Source of the DNA: VXYL01 sp965199945
GTDB taxonomy: Bacteria > Pseudomonadota > Gammaproteobacteria > Pseudomonadales > Azotimanducaceae
Assembly: GCA_965199945.1 (NCBI GenBank)
Contig: OZ241354.1
Location: forward strand, 1,860,001-1,924,000
Direction of reading: 5' to 3'
DNA: 64,000 nt
Part shown: piece by piece, positions 37,035 through 46,000 of the stretch
Numbering within the stretch: position 1 is the stretch's first letter
How the letters are laid out: every line of letters starts with the position of its first letter
Notes under the pieces: model-generated
Database searches by the model: none
Told to the model about the DNA's origin: nothing
Seen by the model: the letters and a program-made list of their open reading frames with translations, nothing else
Program-made: the position numbers and the translations under genes

Positions 37035-37820
37035 ATGGAACTCGCCAGCAAGCACGCGATCGTCACCGGCGGCGCCAGCGGCATCGGCGCCGCAACGGCG
37101 CGGGAGTTCGCCAGACTAGGGGCGCAGGTGGTCGTCGCGGACCGCAACGGCGATGGCGCGCGGCAAGTGGCCAGCGAGGTGGGCGGCATGGCGGTGGCCT
37201 GCGACGTCGGACTGGAGGCGGACGTGAACGGTCTCGTGGCCGAGGCCGAGCGCCGCTACGGCCCGGTGGACGTCTTCTTCTCCAACGCCGGCATCGCCAG
37301 CGGGCGCTCGCCCTTGGACACGGACCTCGACATCTGGCACGAGCAGTGGCGCGTCAACGTGATGGCGCACGTCTACGCCGTTCGCGCCGTGCTGCCGTCC
37401 ATGCTGGAGCGCGAATCCGGCTGCCTGCTGCACACCGCGTCGATGGCCGGCATCCTCACCACCCACGGCAACCTGCCCTACGCCGTCACCAAGCATGCGG
37501 TGGTCGGTTTGGCGGAGTGGCTCTCGATCACCTACCACGACAAGGGCATCCGCGTGTCGCTCCTGGCACCGCTCGGCGTCAACACGCCGATGCTCGGCAG
37601 TTCCCCCGCCGGCTTCGCCAGAAACGCCACCGGGCCGATCAAGGAGCCGGAGGACGTGGCGCGGATGGTGGCCGAGGCGGTGTTCGAGGAACGCTTTCTG
37701 ATCCTCACCGACCCCATCGCCCAGACCTGGATGGATCGCAAGGCCGGCGACCTCGAACGCTGGCTGAACGGCATGCGACGGCTGCAGGCGAAGATCGAAG
37801 CGGCGGATTCGGGGCAGTGA
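37035..37820 (+). CDS. Short-chain dehydrogenase/reductase
   Basis: A 261-residue classical SDR. Cofactor motif TGGASGIG (11-18), NAG motif (FSNAGIAS), catalytic Ser in HTASMAG, and Tyr149/Lys153 in YAVTKHA. Start ATG 37035 with AGGAAGG upstream. An acidic residue after the second strand (VVVADRN) favours NAD over NADP. The substrate cannot be read from sequence. It lies 64 nt ahead of an enoyl-CoA hydratase-like gene on the same strand, which suggests acyl-CoA or alcohol metabolism. Confidence 0.9.
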   Translation: MELASKHAIVTGGASGIGAATAREFARLGAQVVVADRNGDGARQVASEVGGMAVACDVGLEADVNGLVAEAERRYGPVDVFFSNAGIASGRSPLDTDLDIWHEQWRVNVMAHVYAVRAVLPSMLERESGCLLHTASMAGILTTHGNLPYAVTKHAVVGLAEWLSITYHDKGIRVSLLAPLGVNTPMLGSSPAGFARNATGPIKEPEDVARMVAEAVFEERFLILTDPIAQTWMDRKAGDLERWLNGMRRLQAKIEAADSGQ

Positions 37821-37884
37821 CGCCGCCCAAGAAACGGGCCTTGGGTTAGACTGACCCGCACACGTTTCGCACAAGGACACGAGC

Positions 37885-38706
37885 ATGGCGGACGACGATC
37901 TGGTGCTGACCGAGCGGCGCGGCAACAAGGAGGGCATCCTGTGGCTTACGCTCAACCGCCCGACCAAGCTCAACGCGCTCACTTTCCCGCTGCTGCGCCA
38001 ACTGCGCGAGATCTTCGTCGAGGCCCGCTTCGACCGTTCCGTGCGCTGCGTCGTCATCACCGGCGCCGGGCGCGGATTCTGCGCCGGCATGGACATGGGC
38101 GGCGCGGCCAATCCGGACCGCGAACCGCCGCCCGGCGACGGGCCGGACCCGGAGGGCTATCGGCTCAACTTTCGCCACGAAGTGGAGACCTACGTCGCCT
38201 TCCGGCGCCTCGAAGTGCCGGTGGTCGCCATGATCAACGGGCCCTGCGTCGGCGCCGGCTTCGACCTCGCCAGCCACTGCGATCTGGCCGTGGGCTCCAC
38301 CGCGGCGCGCTATCAAGTCGCCTACGTCAAGCGCGGCGTCTACGCCGACCTCGGCGGCTTCTGGTCGCTGCCGAAGATCATCGGCTGGCGCAAGGCGATG
38401 GAGCTGATGATGACCGGCCGCTTCATGAGCGCCGAGGAGGCCCACGACGCCGGCCTCACCAACTATCTGGTGGCGCCGGAGGAACTCGAAGCGAAGACGA
38501 TGGAGCTGGCGATGGAAGTCGAAGCCGGCCCGCCCATCGCCCAGAAGCTCGGCAAGATGCTGGCGCTGCGCACCGCGCACCTGGACTTCGACAGCGCCAT
38601 GCAGTGGTCCGAATCCGCGATTCCGGTGGTCGGACTCTCCCGGGATTCCGTGGAGGGAATGCGCGCCTTCATGGATCGACGGGAGACGGACTTCCAAGGA
38701 CACTGA
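37885..38706 (+). CDS. Enoyl-CoA hydratase/isomerase (crotonase) family protein
   Basis: A 273-residue crotonase-fold enzyme: LNRPTKLNALTFPLLRQL, the oxyanion-hole segment GAGRGFCAGMDMGG and the second one GPCVGAGFDLASHCDLAVGS. At the positions of the two catalytic glutamates of true hydratases the sequence reads AYVKRGVYADLGGFWSLP, so the first Glu is missing and the second is replaced by Asp. The reaction may therefore not be ordinary hydration. Start ATG 37885 with CAAGGACACGAG upstream. Probably co-transcribed with the SDR. Confidence 0.88.
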   Translation: MADDDLVLTERRGNKEGILWLTLNRPTKLNALTFPLLRQLREIFVEARFDRSVRCVVITGAGRGFCAGMDMGGAANPDREPPPGDGPDPEGYRLNFRHEVETYVAFRRLEVPVVAMINGPCVGAGFDLASHCDLAVGSTAARYQVAYVKRGVYADLGGFWSLPKIIGWRKAMELMMTGRFMSAEEAHDAGLTNYLVAPEELEAKTMELAMEVEAGPPIAQKLGKMLALRTAHLDFDSAMQWSESAIPVVGLSRDSVEGMRAFMDRRETDFQGH

Positions 38707-39012
38707 CCGGGCGACTCGCCCCCGCTTCTCCTTCTCAAGCGGTTTCCGACCGCTTCGCCAACCTGCGTCGCGCCGTCCGGTGGCGTCGCGCAATGTCGCT
38801 CGCCAGCCACGGGCCGGACGGCCTGCGGAACCCCGCCCGAAGCCATCGAATGAGACGCTGAGGGTCGGCTACCCCTCGGCGCATCCGCACACAGCGCTCT
38901 TGTCCTACAAGAAGCATGGGCGATTTCCTACATACGCCGGCGAAACCGTTCCTTAAATTGGCACCCACCTGGCGCGAACCGAAAGACGCCGACTCCACAG
39001 CAGGTGCCCCCG
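38707..39012. other. Intergenic region without recognised gene
   Basis: About 305 bp between the crotonase and ankyrin genes, both forward. No RNA gene, palindrome or promoter could be assigned with confidence. Confidence 0.45.
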
Positions 39013-40269
39013 ATGACGACCCGAAAGCCCACGCCGCTGGCGCTCCGCCGCGCCTTGAAGCGCAAACTCGAACCCCACGTCGTGGACCAGCACGGCTGGA
39101 CGGTCCTGCACTACGCCGCCACTCTGAATCTGCCCGGCCTCGTCGACGCGCTGCTGCGACGCGGGGCGGACGTGCAGGCGCGGCTGCCGCAAGACGACGC
39201 CGAGGACGAGACGTTGACCGCGTTCCTCGCCAGCTTCGGCGTCAACTTCGGAACCTGCGCTGGCGAGACGCCGCTGCACCTCGCGTGCATCGTCAACGCG
39301 GGGCGGGCGGCGCTGGCGCTGGTCAAGGGCGGCGCCGACAAGCACGCCGCCATGCCCGCTCTCTCCAATTGGACGCCGCTGCACGTGGCGGCTCGCTTCA
39401 ACGCCCAGGACGCGGCGTTCGTGCTTTTGCTGCATCGCGCGGACCTGCACCACCGAGACGAGTTCGACGCTCCGCCGCTGCACGCCGCGGCTCTCTACAA
39501 CGCCGTCGATACCGCCGATCTGCTGCTGACGGCCGGCGCGAGCGTCCACGCCAAGGCGCAGGACGACATCACCGCCCTGCACGCTGCCGCCCAGGCGGAC
39601 TCGCCGGGCGTGGCCGGCCGGCTGTTGGACCACGGCGCCGACGTGAACGCGTTGACCATCGCAGAAGGGACGACGCCCCTTGACCATGCCGTGGCGAAGA
39701 AGTCCCGCTCCACGGCCGACCTGCTGCGACGACGTGGCGGGCATCTCACGGTCGAGTCGCGCCTGGACTTGAAGACGGTGATGAAGACCAAGCTCGGCGG
39801 ACAGGAAGTGCTGGTGCCCGTCCTGGAACACACCTGGGCGCGACGGCCTCGGCCGCATCCGATGACGGCGCTGTTCTCGCACGCGGCGCTTGCCAAGGAC
39901 CTGCTGACTGGCTTCGTGGCGAACGCCGAGCCGCCCAACTGGCTGCGTCGCTTCGAGCTCGACAAGATGGTGCTCGTGCCCGTCGACTGGGTGCCCCTGG
40001 AATGGCGCTACGCCGACGTGACGTGGAGCGTTCCGATCCGCCGCAACCGCCAGCGGAAAGCCACCCACATGCTGTTCGTCATCAAGTTCGCGGACGAAGT
40101 CCAGGCGGACGCGGACAAGCGCTTGGGCCACCACGTCTCCGTGCTGCTGCGCGAGTTGGGCCGCCGCAAGCTGTACGGTGCGCCGAAGCGCCCGCCGCTG
40201 GTGAAGAACGTGGTCATCAACCTCGGCGACGAACGCTGGCCAGACGCGCCGAACATGGAGCGCATCTAG
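39013..40269 (+). CDS. Ankyrin-repeat protein with unique C-terminal domain
   Basis: A 418-residue protein. Six to seven ankyrin-type repeats occupy residues 20-230 (GWTVLHYAATLNLPGLVDALLRRGADV, GETPLHLACIVNAGRAAL, NWTPLHVAARFN, APPLHAAALYN, ITALHAAAQADSPGVAGRLLDHGADVNA, GTTPLDHAVAK). The last 190 residues have no recognised family and include a basic-aromatic segment (VPLEWRYADVTWSVPIRRNRQR). No signal peptide, so cytosolic or an effector. Start ATG 39013; GTG 39004 is an alternative. Ankyrin proteins are often abundant in host-associated bacteria, but one copy proves nothing. Confidence 0.85.
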   Translation: MTTRKPTPLALRRALKRKLEPHVVDQHGWTVLHYAATLNLPGLVDALLRRGADVQARLPQDDAEDETLTAFLASFGVNFGTCAGETPLHLACIVNAGRAALALVKGGADKHAAMPALSNWTPLHVAARFNAQDAAFVLLLHRADLHHRDEFDAPPLHAAALYNAVDTADLLLTAGASVHAKAQDDITALHAAAQADSPGVAGRLLDHGADVNALTIAEGTTPLDHAVAKKSRSTADLLRRRGGHLTVESRLDLKTVMKTKLGGQEVLVPVLEHTWARRPRPHPMTALFSHAALAKDLLTGFVANAEPPNWLRRFELDKMVLVPVDWVPLEWRYADVTWSVPIRRNRQRKATHMLFVIKFADEVQADADKRLGHHVSVLLRELGRRKLYGAPKRPPLVKNVVINLGDERWPDAPNMERI

Positions 40270-40354
40270 CCGGGTTTCAGCCGTTCGGCGTGTCCCGTGC
40301 CGCCGACAAGGCCTGACACGTGCTCGACGATGACTCGCGCCGCGAGCGACGGCG

Positions 40355-42061
40355 CTAGGACGCGGCCAGCGGTCCGCGCAGCAGCTTGCCGGGCGCGGCG
40401 CCGGTGTGTTCGTTGTCCTTCAAGAGCACCTCGCCGCCGACCACGGTGGCGCGAATGCCGGTCGCCGTCTGCTTGAAGCGCTTGGCGCCGGCCGGCAGGT
40501 CGTGGACGATCTCCGGCATGTTGGCGGCGATGGTGCTCGGATCGAACACCGTCGCGTCCGCCGCGAAGCCCGGGCGCAGCAGGCCGCGGTCGTGCAGCCC
40601 CCAATGCCTTGCCGGATCGTGGGTGACCATCCGCACGGCCTCTTCCAGGGTGAGTTCCCCGCGTTCGCGCACCCACTGGCTGAAGATGTTGGTTTGCAGG
40701 GAGCTGTCCATGATCTGCGAGACGTGGGCGCCGGAATCCGAGAAGGTCGCCACCGAGCGCGGATGCTTCATCATCTCGATCACGTCGGCGTCGTTCTCGT
40801 TGTTGATGGGCATGCGGTAGAGGGTCTTGAAATCCTGCTCCAGGGCCAGGTCGATCAGCAGCTGCGCTGGCGCGACGCCACGCCGTCGAGCGTGTTCGGC
40901 CACGCTCGCGTCGCGCCCGTCGGTGCCTTCCATGACGAACAGCCAGTCCCAGTCCGGCGGATTGACGGTGCTGCCGAACTGCCGATGGCGCTCGCTGGGG
41001 TTGCTGGCGATTTCCACCAGCTTGGCTTTCAAGGCCGGATCCGCGAACTTCGCCTTCTGCTCGGCAAGCGGCAGCTTGCGGATGTCGCGCCACAGCTCCC
41101 AGCTGTCGAAGGGCAGATGCGACTCGAAGGTGAAGATGACGTTCAGCGCGCGCGAGTGGACTTGCGCGAACATGCGCCCGCCCGCTTCCGCCACGTCGTC
41201 GAGCAGCGCCAGGTACTTGCGCCAGAGCGCCGGCGCGCGGCGGCTGGCGAAGAGGCCCCAGGTCACCGGCACGCCGGTTTCCACCGCCAGCGCCTTCAGG
41301 CGGCCGTGGTAGTCGGCGAGGCGCTCGGGATCGCCGCCCACCGCTTCGCCAGCGATCTCGAACATGCCGGCGCCGGTGCGGCCGATCGCGGCGACGATGG
41401 CGCGCACTTCGTCCCACGCCGCGACGCGGCTCGCGACGGGCTTGCGGTCCGACGTCTGATGGTTCGGCGAGCGCGAGGTGGTGAAGCCCATCGCGCCAGC
41501 CCGCACGGCCTCTTCGGCGATCGCCGCCATGCGCGCGACGTCGTCTTCGCCGGCCTCTTCCTCGAAGGCGCGCTGCCCCATGACGTAGGTGCGCAGCGCC
41601 GAGTGCCCCAGATAGCCCGCGTAGTTGATGCCCTTCGGCAGCGAATCCAGCACGTCGAGGTATTGCGGGAAGGTCTCCCAGCGCCATTGGATGCCCGCCA
41701 GCATCGCCTCCCGGGCGATGTCCTCGGCGCGTTCGAGATTGCGGAACACCAGGTCGGCTTCGCTCTCCCGGCACGGCGCAAGCGTGAATCCGCAGTTGCC
41801 CATCACCACGCTGGTGACGCCGTGATAGCAGGAACACGAGCCGATGGGATCCCAGAACACCTGGGCATCCATGTGCGTGTGCCCGTCCACGAAGCCGGGC
41901 GCGACAACGTGGCCTTCCGCGTCCAGCGTCTCCTTGGCGCGTTCCTTGAGGTCGCCGATGGCGGCGATCCTGCCGTCCGCGATTCCCACGTCCGCATGGT
42001 AGCCGGGCGCGCCGGAACCATCGACGACCGTGCCGTTGGCGATCACCAAGTCGTAGGCCAT
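40355..42061 (-). CDS. N-acyl-D-amino-acid deacylase-like amidohydrolase
   Basis: A 568-residue enzyme of the amidohydrolase superfamily (D-aminoacylase/DAN family). The N-terminal beta-sandwich AYDLVIANGTVVDGSG precedes PGFVDGHTHMDAQVFWDP (metal HxH). Later motifs: SVVMGNCGFTLAPC with the Cys typical of D-aminoacylases, GFTTSRSPNH, FAQVHSR, TFSDSGAHV (catalytic Asp) and the C-terminal HWGLHDRGLLRPGFAADATVFDP. Start ATG 42061 has CAAGGAG 8 nt upstream. Likely hydrolyses N-acyl-D-amino acids or a related cyclic amide in the cytosol. Confidence 0.88.
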   Translation of the reverse strand: MAYDLVIANGTVVDGSGAPGYHADVGIADGRIAAIGDLKERAKETLDAEGHVVAPGFVDGHTHMDAQVFWDPIGSCSCYHGVTSVVMGNCGFTLAPCRESEADLVFRNLERAEDIAREAMLAGIQWRWETFPQYLDVLDSLPKGINYAGYLGHSALRTYVMGQRAFEEEAGEDDVARMAAIAEEAVRAGAMGFTTSRSPNHQTSDRKPVASRVAAWDEVRAIVAAIGRTGAGMFEIAGEAVGGDPERLADYHGRLKALAVETGVPVTWGLFASRRAPALWRKYLALLDDVAEAGGRMFAQVHSRALNVIFTFESHLPFDSWELWRDIRKLPLAEQKAKFADPALKAKLVEIASNPSERHRQFGSTVNPPDWDWLFVMEGTDGRDASVAEHARRRGVAPAQLLIDLALEQDFKTLYRMPINNENDADVIEMMKHPRSVATFSDSGAHVSQIMDSSLQTNIFSQWVRERGELTLEEAVRMVTHDPARHWGLHDRGLLRPGFAADATVFDPSTIAANMPEIVHDLPAGAKRFKQTATGIRATVVGGEVLLKDNEHTGAAPGKLLRGPLAAS

Positions 42062-42127
42062 GGGTTGTCTCCTTGAAGCGGGCATGAGGACGAGCGACCG
42101 CAGCAACATACACCAAAGGCGCCGCTG

Positions 42128-42391
42128 GTGGCGAAGCGGTTGAACGGCGCGCAAGGCGTCAAGCAAGGGGGCCGGCAAGGGATCCAGCAAGAGCGCCGAC
42201 GCAACGTGGCCATGGTGCGGCGTCTCGCCGCCATCAAGTTCGGCGCACAGACCGCCGACAACCTGGTCACGATCCTCGGCGCCAATCCCACGGCGGAGCG
42301 GATGGACCGGGTCGGCGTGGCAATCATGGAGTGCGACAGCGGCGCGGAACTCTGGCGCGGTGCTCGGAGGCGGGAGCATAGGCACCTTTGA
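42128..42391 (+). pseudogene. Orphan C-terminal fragment of an Rpn-family gene
   Basis: This 87-codon frame reads GVKQGGRQGIQQERRRNVAMVRRLAAIKFGAQTADNLVTIL and so on. It aligns without gaps of note with the C-terminal tail of the Rpn-family protein encoded at 35871-36887 (EGRTQGIAEGRSQGRAEERALLRRLAARRFGAEAGDALATLLG), including the closing Glu-Leu-x-x-Arg-Gly motif. The nuclease domain is missing and no start with a Shine-Dalgarno is present. It is best explained as the remnant of a second rpn-like gene on the opposite strand. Confidence 0.75.
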
Positions 42392-42421
42392 CGTTCATGC
42401 TACACACTCCAAGCCCGCGCT

Positions 42422-42952
42422 TCAGCTAGGACGCCCACTTGCGACGATTCTGATTATTCTGTCGAACTCCTCCTGTGCGACTTCTCTGGCGACTCTTGCC
42501 GCTTCTCTCACGGCCTCGATTTCGGCTACGCGCCTTGCTTCCGTGGATGCCGCCGCTCTTGCCGCAAGATCGGCGTGGTAACTGGCTTCCGTTTGAGCGA
42601 CGGCCTGCGCCTCCTTTCTTGCGCCGTTCTCGATCCGCAGCGTCATGAACACGAACACGCCCGTTATCAGAACGCCAAACAGGGTCACGATCACCGGCAT
42701 GGCTGCGCCAGCGGGAGCGGGGGCCTTGATCACGAGCCAAACCAAAGCGAAGCAGAGGACCAGCACTAGGATGGTGAACAGCACGGTCGCGAGGATCTGG
42801 AAGCCACGGCTCCCAAGATGGTCCTGCTTCTTTCGTGCGGTGCTGCTGTCATGCAAGCTGCGATCGTCTTCATCCGAGCGGTGTCTCGCGTTCTCGTCGT
42901 TGCCACCAGCGCGTTGGTCGTCTCGCCGATGTTGGTTGTTGTCGTCGGCCAT
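42422..42952 (-). CDS. Hypothetical membrane protein with coiled-coil tail
   Basis: A 176-residue protein, family not recognised. A polar, charged N-terminus (about 45 residues, rich in Asp, Arg and His) is followed by two membrane segments (ILATVLFTILVLVLCFALVWLVI and MPVIVTLFGVLITGVFVFMTL) and a C-terminal Ala/Glu/Arg-rich helix of about 60 residues likely to form a coiled coil in the cytosol. Start ATG 42952 has CAGGAG about 9 nt upstream. Base use is less GC-rich than the metabolic genes. It lies downstream of the surface-protein gene on the same strand. Confidence 0.65.
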   Translation of the reverse strand: MADDNNQHRRDDQRAGGNDENARHRSDEDDRSLHDSSTARKKQDHLGSRGFQILATVLFTILVLVLCFALVWLVIKAPAPAGAAMPVIVTLFGVLITGVFVFMTLRIENGARKEAQAVAQTEASYHADLAARAAASTEARRVAEIEAVREAARVAREVAQEEFDRIIRIVASGRPS

Positions 42953-43080
42953 CCTGCTTTTCTCCTGTCTATTGGTTGAGAGACTTGCCTTGAGGGGGAT
43001 GCTCAGCTACCAGCTTCGCCCCTTGGAACCCATCGGGGGCAAGCCCCGAACCCCCGACGTGAAGAAGCAAAGATGCACGA

Positions 43081-46000
43081 TCAGAGCGTCCGGGCCACAC
43101 GGAAACCGGTGTCGGAGCCGGGGGAGACGCTGATGTCATGTGGGCCCCGCTCTGCCGAGCGAAGCTGAGCGGGATTTTCGTTCCAAGCGCCGCCGCGTTG
43201 CACGCGGACCCGGCAGTCGTCGTCTCGCAATGCGCTTCCGTCGTTCGGAGCGTTCTCGTAGCTGCCGTAGCAGTCTTGAACCCACTCCCACACGTTGCCG
43301 TGCATGTCGTAAAGGCCGAACGCATTCGGCGCGAACGATCCGACCGGCACCGTCTGACCCCGATAGAGACCGTCCTCGATCCAGTCATTGGCCGGATAGT
43401 CCCGCCTGCCGTCGAAATTCGCCTGCTGCGGCGTGATCGTCTCGCCCGTGTGGAACGGCGTCGTCGTGCCCGCCCGCGCCGCGTACTCCCACTCGGACTC
43501 CGTCAGCAGACGGTAGTGCTGGCCCGTTGTGCGCGACAGCCAGTCGACATACTCCTGCGCCTCGTCCCAATGCACGTTGATGGCGGGCCGATCGTCTCGG
43601 CCCCAGCCCCCGTCGTTTTTCCCACCGGTGGCGTTAAACGGGGAGTTGTAGCTCTCGCACCCCCCAGCCCCCACGCAAGCATCCCATTCCGCGAACGTCA
43701 CCTCGTGGACGCCCGCCGCGAAGGCCGGAATCGAAACCGTGTGCTGGGGTCTCTCCCCATCATTGTCATATGGACAGCAACCCGGCTCGGACTCCGGCGA
43801 CCCCATCGTGAACGTCCCCGCCGGAATCCGAACCATCAGCGGGCACTCGGCGCAGTCGCGGAACGTGTCGCCGGCGCTGCCGCCGCCCGTGTCGGTGCCG
43901 TCGCTCTCGGCGACCGTCACCGTGAAAGTCTGCGTCGCCGTATTGCCGTCCGGGTCCCGCGCCGTCACCGTCACCGTCGCCGTGCCTGCGGCCACCGGCG
44001 TCAGCGTCAGCGCGTCGCCGTCCACGCTCGCCCGCACCACGCCGGCGTCGCTCGACCGCGCTTCGTAGGCCAGCTGCTGGTCGTCCACGAACGCCTTGGC
44101 GAGGTCGATCGTCTCGTCCTGCCCAAGGGTTGCGGATCGATCCGCCAGCGTCGCGCTCAGAGTCGGCGCCACGCCTGTCGCCACGCCGCCGGTCGAGAGC
44201 GCCCCCCACGCGAGATCGCCGCTCAGCGCCGCTTCGCCGGATGCGGGGAGCACGCGCCGGCCGTCCAGCGCGTAGTACTGCCAGCCGCCGTCGGCGAGCC
44301 GCGCCAGCACGTCGGCGCAGCCGTCGTAGTTCAGGTCGCCGATGCCGGCCACGGTCGTGGTCGTGTCGTCGGTGAGGTTCACGAGGCCAGCGCCGTCCAG
44401 CACCCGCCGTCCCTGCAGCGGGTAGTAGCGCCAGCGGCCGTCCGTGTGCCGCAGCAGCACGTCGTGGCGGCCGTCCGCGTCGAAGTCGCCGACGCCGGCC
44501 ACGGCCCAGGCGAGGTCCCGCGTCAGGGGCACGGTGCCGCGCCCGGCGATGGACGCCCGGCCGTTCATGGGGTAGAAGTACCAGCGGCCGTCGTCGCGGC
44601 GGCGAAGCAGCACATCGTCCTTGCCGTCGCCGTCGAAGTCGCCGACGCCGGCCATCTGCCAATCGAGGTCCCGCGTCAACCGCCCGCTGCCGCTGCCGGC
44701 GAGCGGTCGCCGCCCGTTCATCCGGTAGTAGTGCCAGCGCCCGTCCGCGTGGCGCATCAGCACGTCGTCCTTGCCGTCTCCATCGAGGTCGCCGATGCCG
44801 GCCACTTGCCATGCGAGGTCCCGCGTCATTCGCACCGTGCCGCGGCCGGCCAGCACGTTGCGCCCGTCCATCGGATAGAAGAACCAGCGCCCGTCCGTCT
44901 TGCGCAGCAGCACGTCGTCCTTGCCGTCGCCGTCGAAGTCGCCGATGCCGGCGATTCGCCAGGCGAGGTCCCGCGTGAGGTTCGCCGCGCCGTTGCCGGC
45001 GAGCACGGTTGCGCCGTCCATCGGGTAGTAGCGCCAGCGCCCGTCCGCATGCCGGAGCAGCACGTCGTCCCTGCCGTCGCCGTTGAAGTCGCCGAGGTTG
45101 CGCAGGTGGCCAGCGGCGGCGTTCGCCGGATCGGCCGTCGCCGGCTCGGTCGTCGTGGGGGCACCGACTCCGTCGAATAGCAGTTCGATCGTGTAGTCGC
45201 CAGTGCCGTCGTTGTAGGACAAGCCGTCGTGCTTCACCTCGAGGTAGTGGACGCCGGCTTCGATGGACAGTTCCCAATCGACTTCCGTTGGGCCCGAATA
45301 GCTCCACTCGGCGAGAACCAGGAGAAACCTGAGGTCGCCGCCGGCGACGCGGGCGCGGACGGTCAAGGCGCCGGCGCGGGCCGCCTCGAAGCGGAACCAG
45401 TCCGCGTCGCCGGCGGGGTCGATGTGGCCGGAGACGTTGCCGGGCAGAGCGACGGCGGTCGCATCGGCGGCGGAGTTTCCGTGGTCGTCGTCCGATCCTT
45501 CCTGGCGGAGGTCCAGAACGTAGCTGCCGGTTTCCTGAAAGCCCGACCACACGCGCACGTAGTGGGTCCCGGCGCCCACCGCGTGCCGGATGCGGAAGTT
45601 CCCAAAGTTGTCCACCGCATCGTTGTTGGACGCCAGCAGGGTGCCGTTCGCATCGTAGAGACCGCCGAGGGTGTCCAGGCCGCCGAGGGTCGAGGCGGTC
45701 ACCACGCCGGCGACGGGGACCTCGAAGCGGAACCAGTCCTTGTCGTCGCCGGCGCCGATGGCGCCGGCGGTCCGGCTCGGCAGCGCCACGCGGGTGGCCG
45801 TGGCGAGAGAGTCGCCGTGGGCGTCTTCTTCCGCTTCGCCACGGCGCATGCTCAGAACGTAGCTGCCGACCGCGCCCCCGAACGACACCACCAGAACGTA
45901 GTAGGTTCCGGCGTCCAGCGTCTGCCGGATGCGGAAGTTCAGGTCGCTGCCCGGGTCCGCGTCGTCGTTGGACGCCAGCAGGTTGCCGTCCGCGTCGAAG

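Noticed and set aside
43138..45180. 680-codon forward ORF in the surface-protein gene
   Set aside because: Antisense shadow of the FG-GAP repeats; repetitive Val/His/Pro/Arg product without a family.
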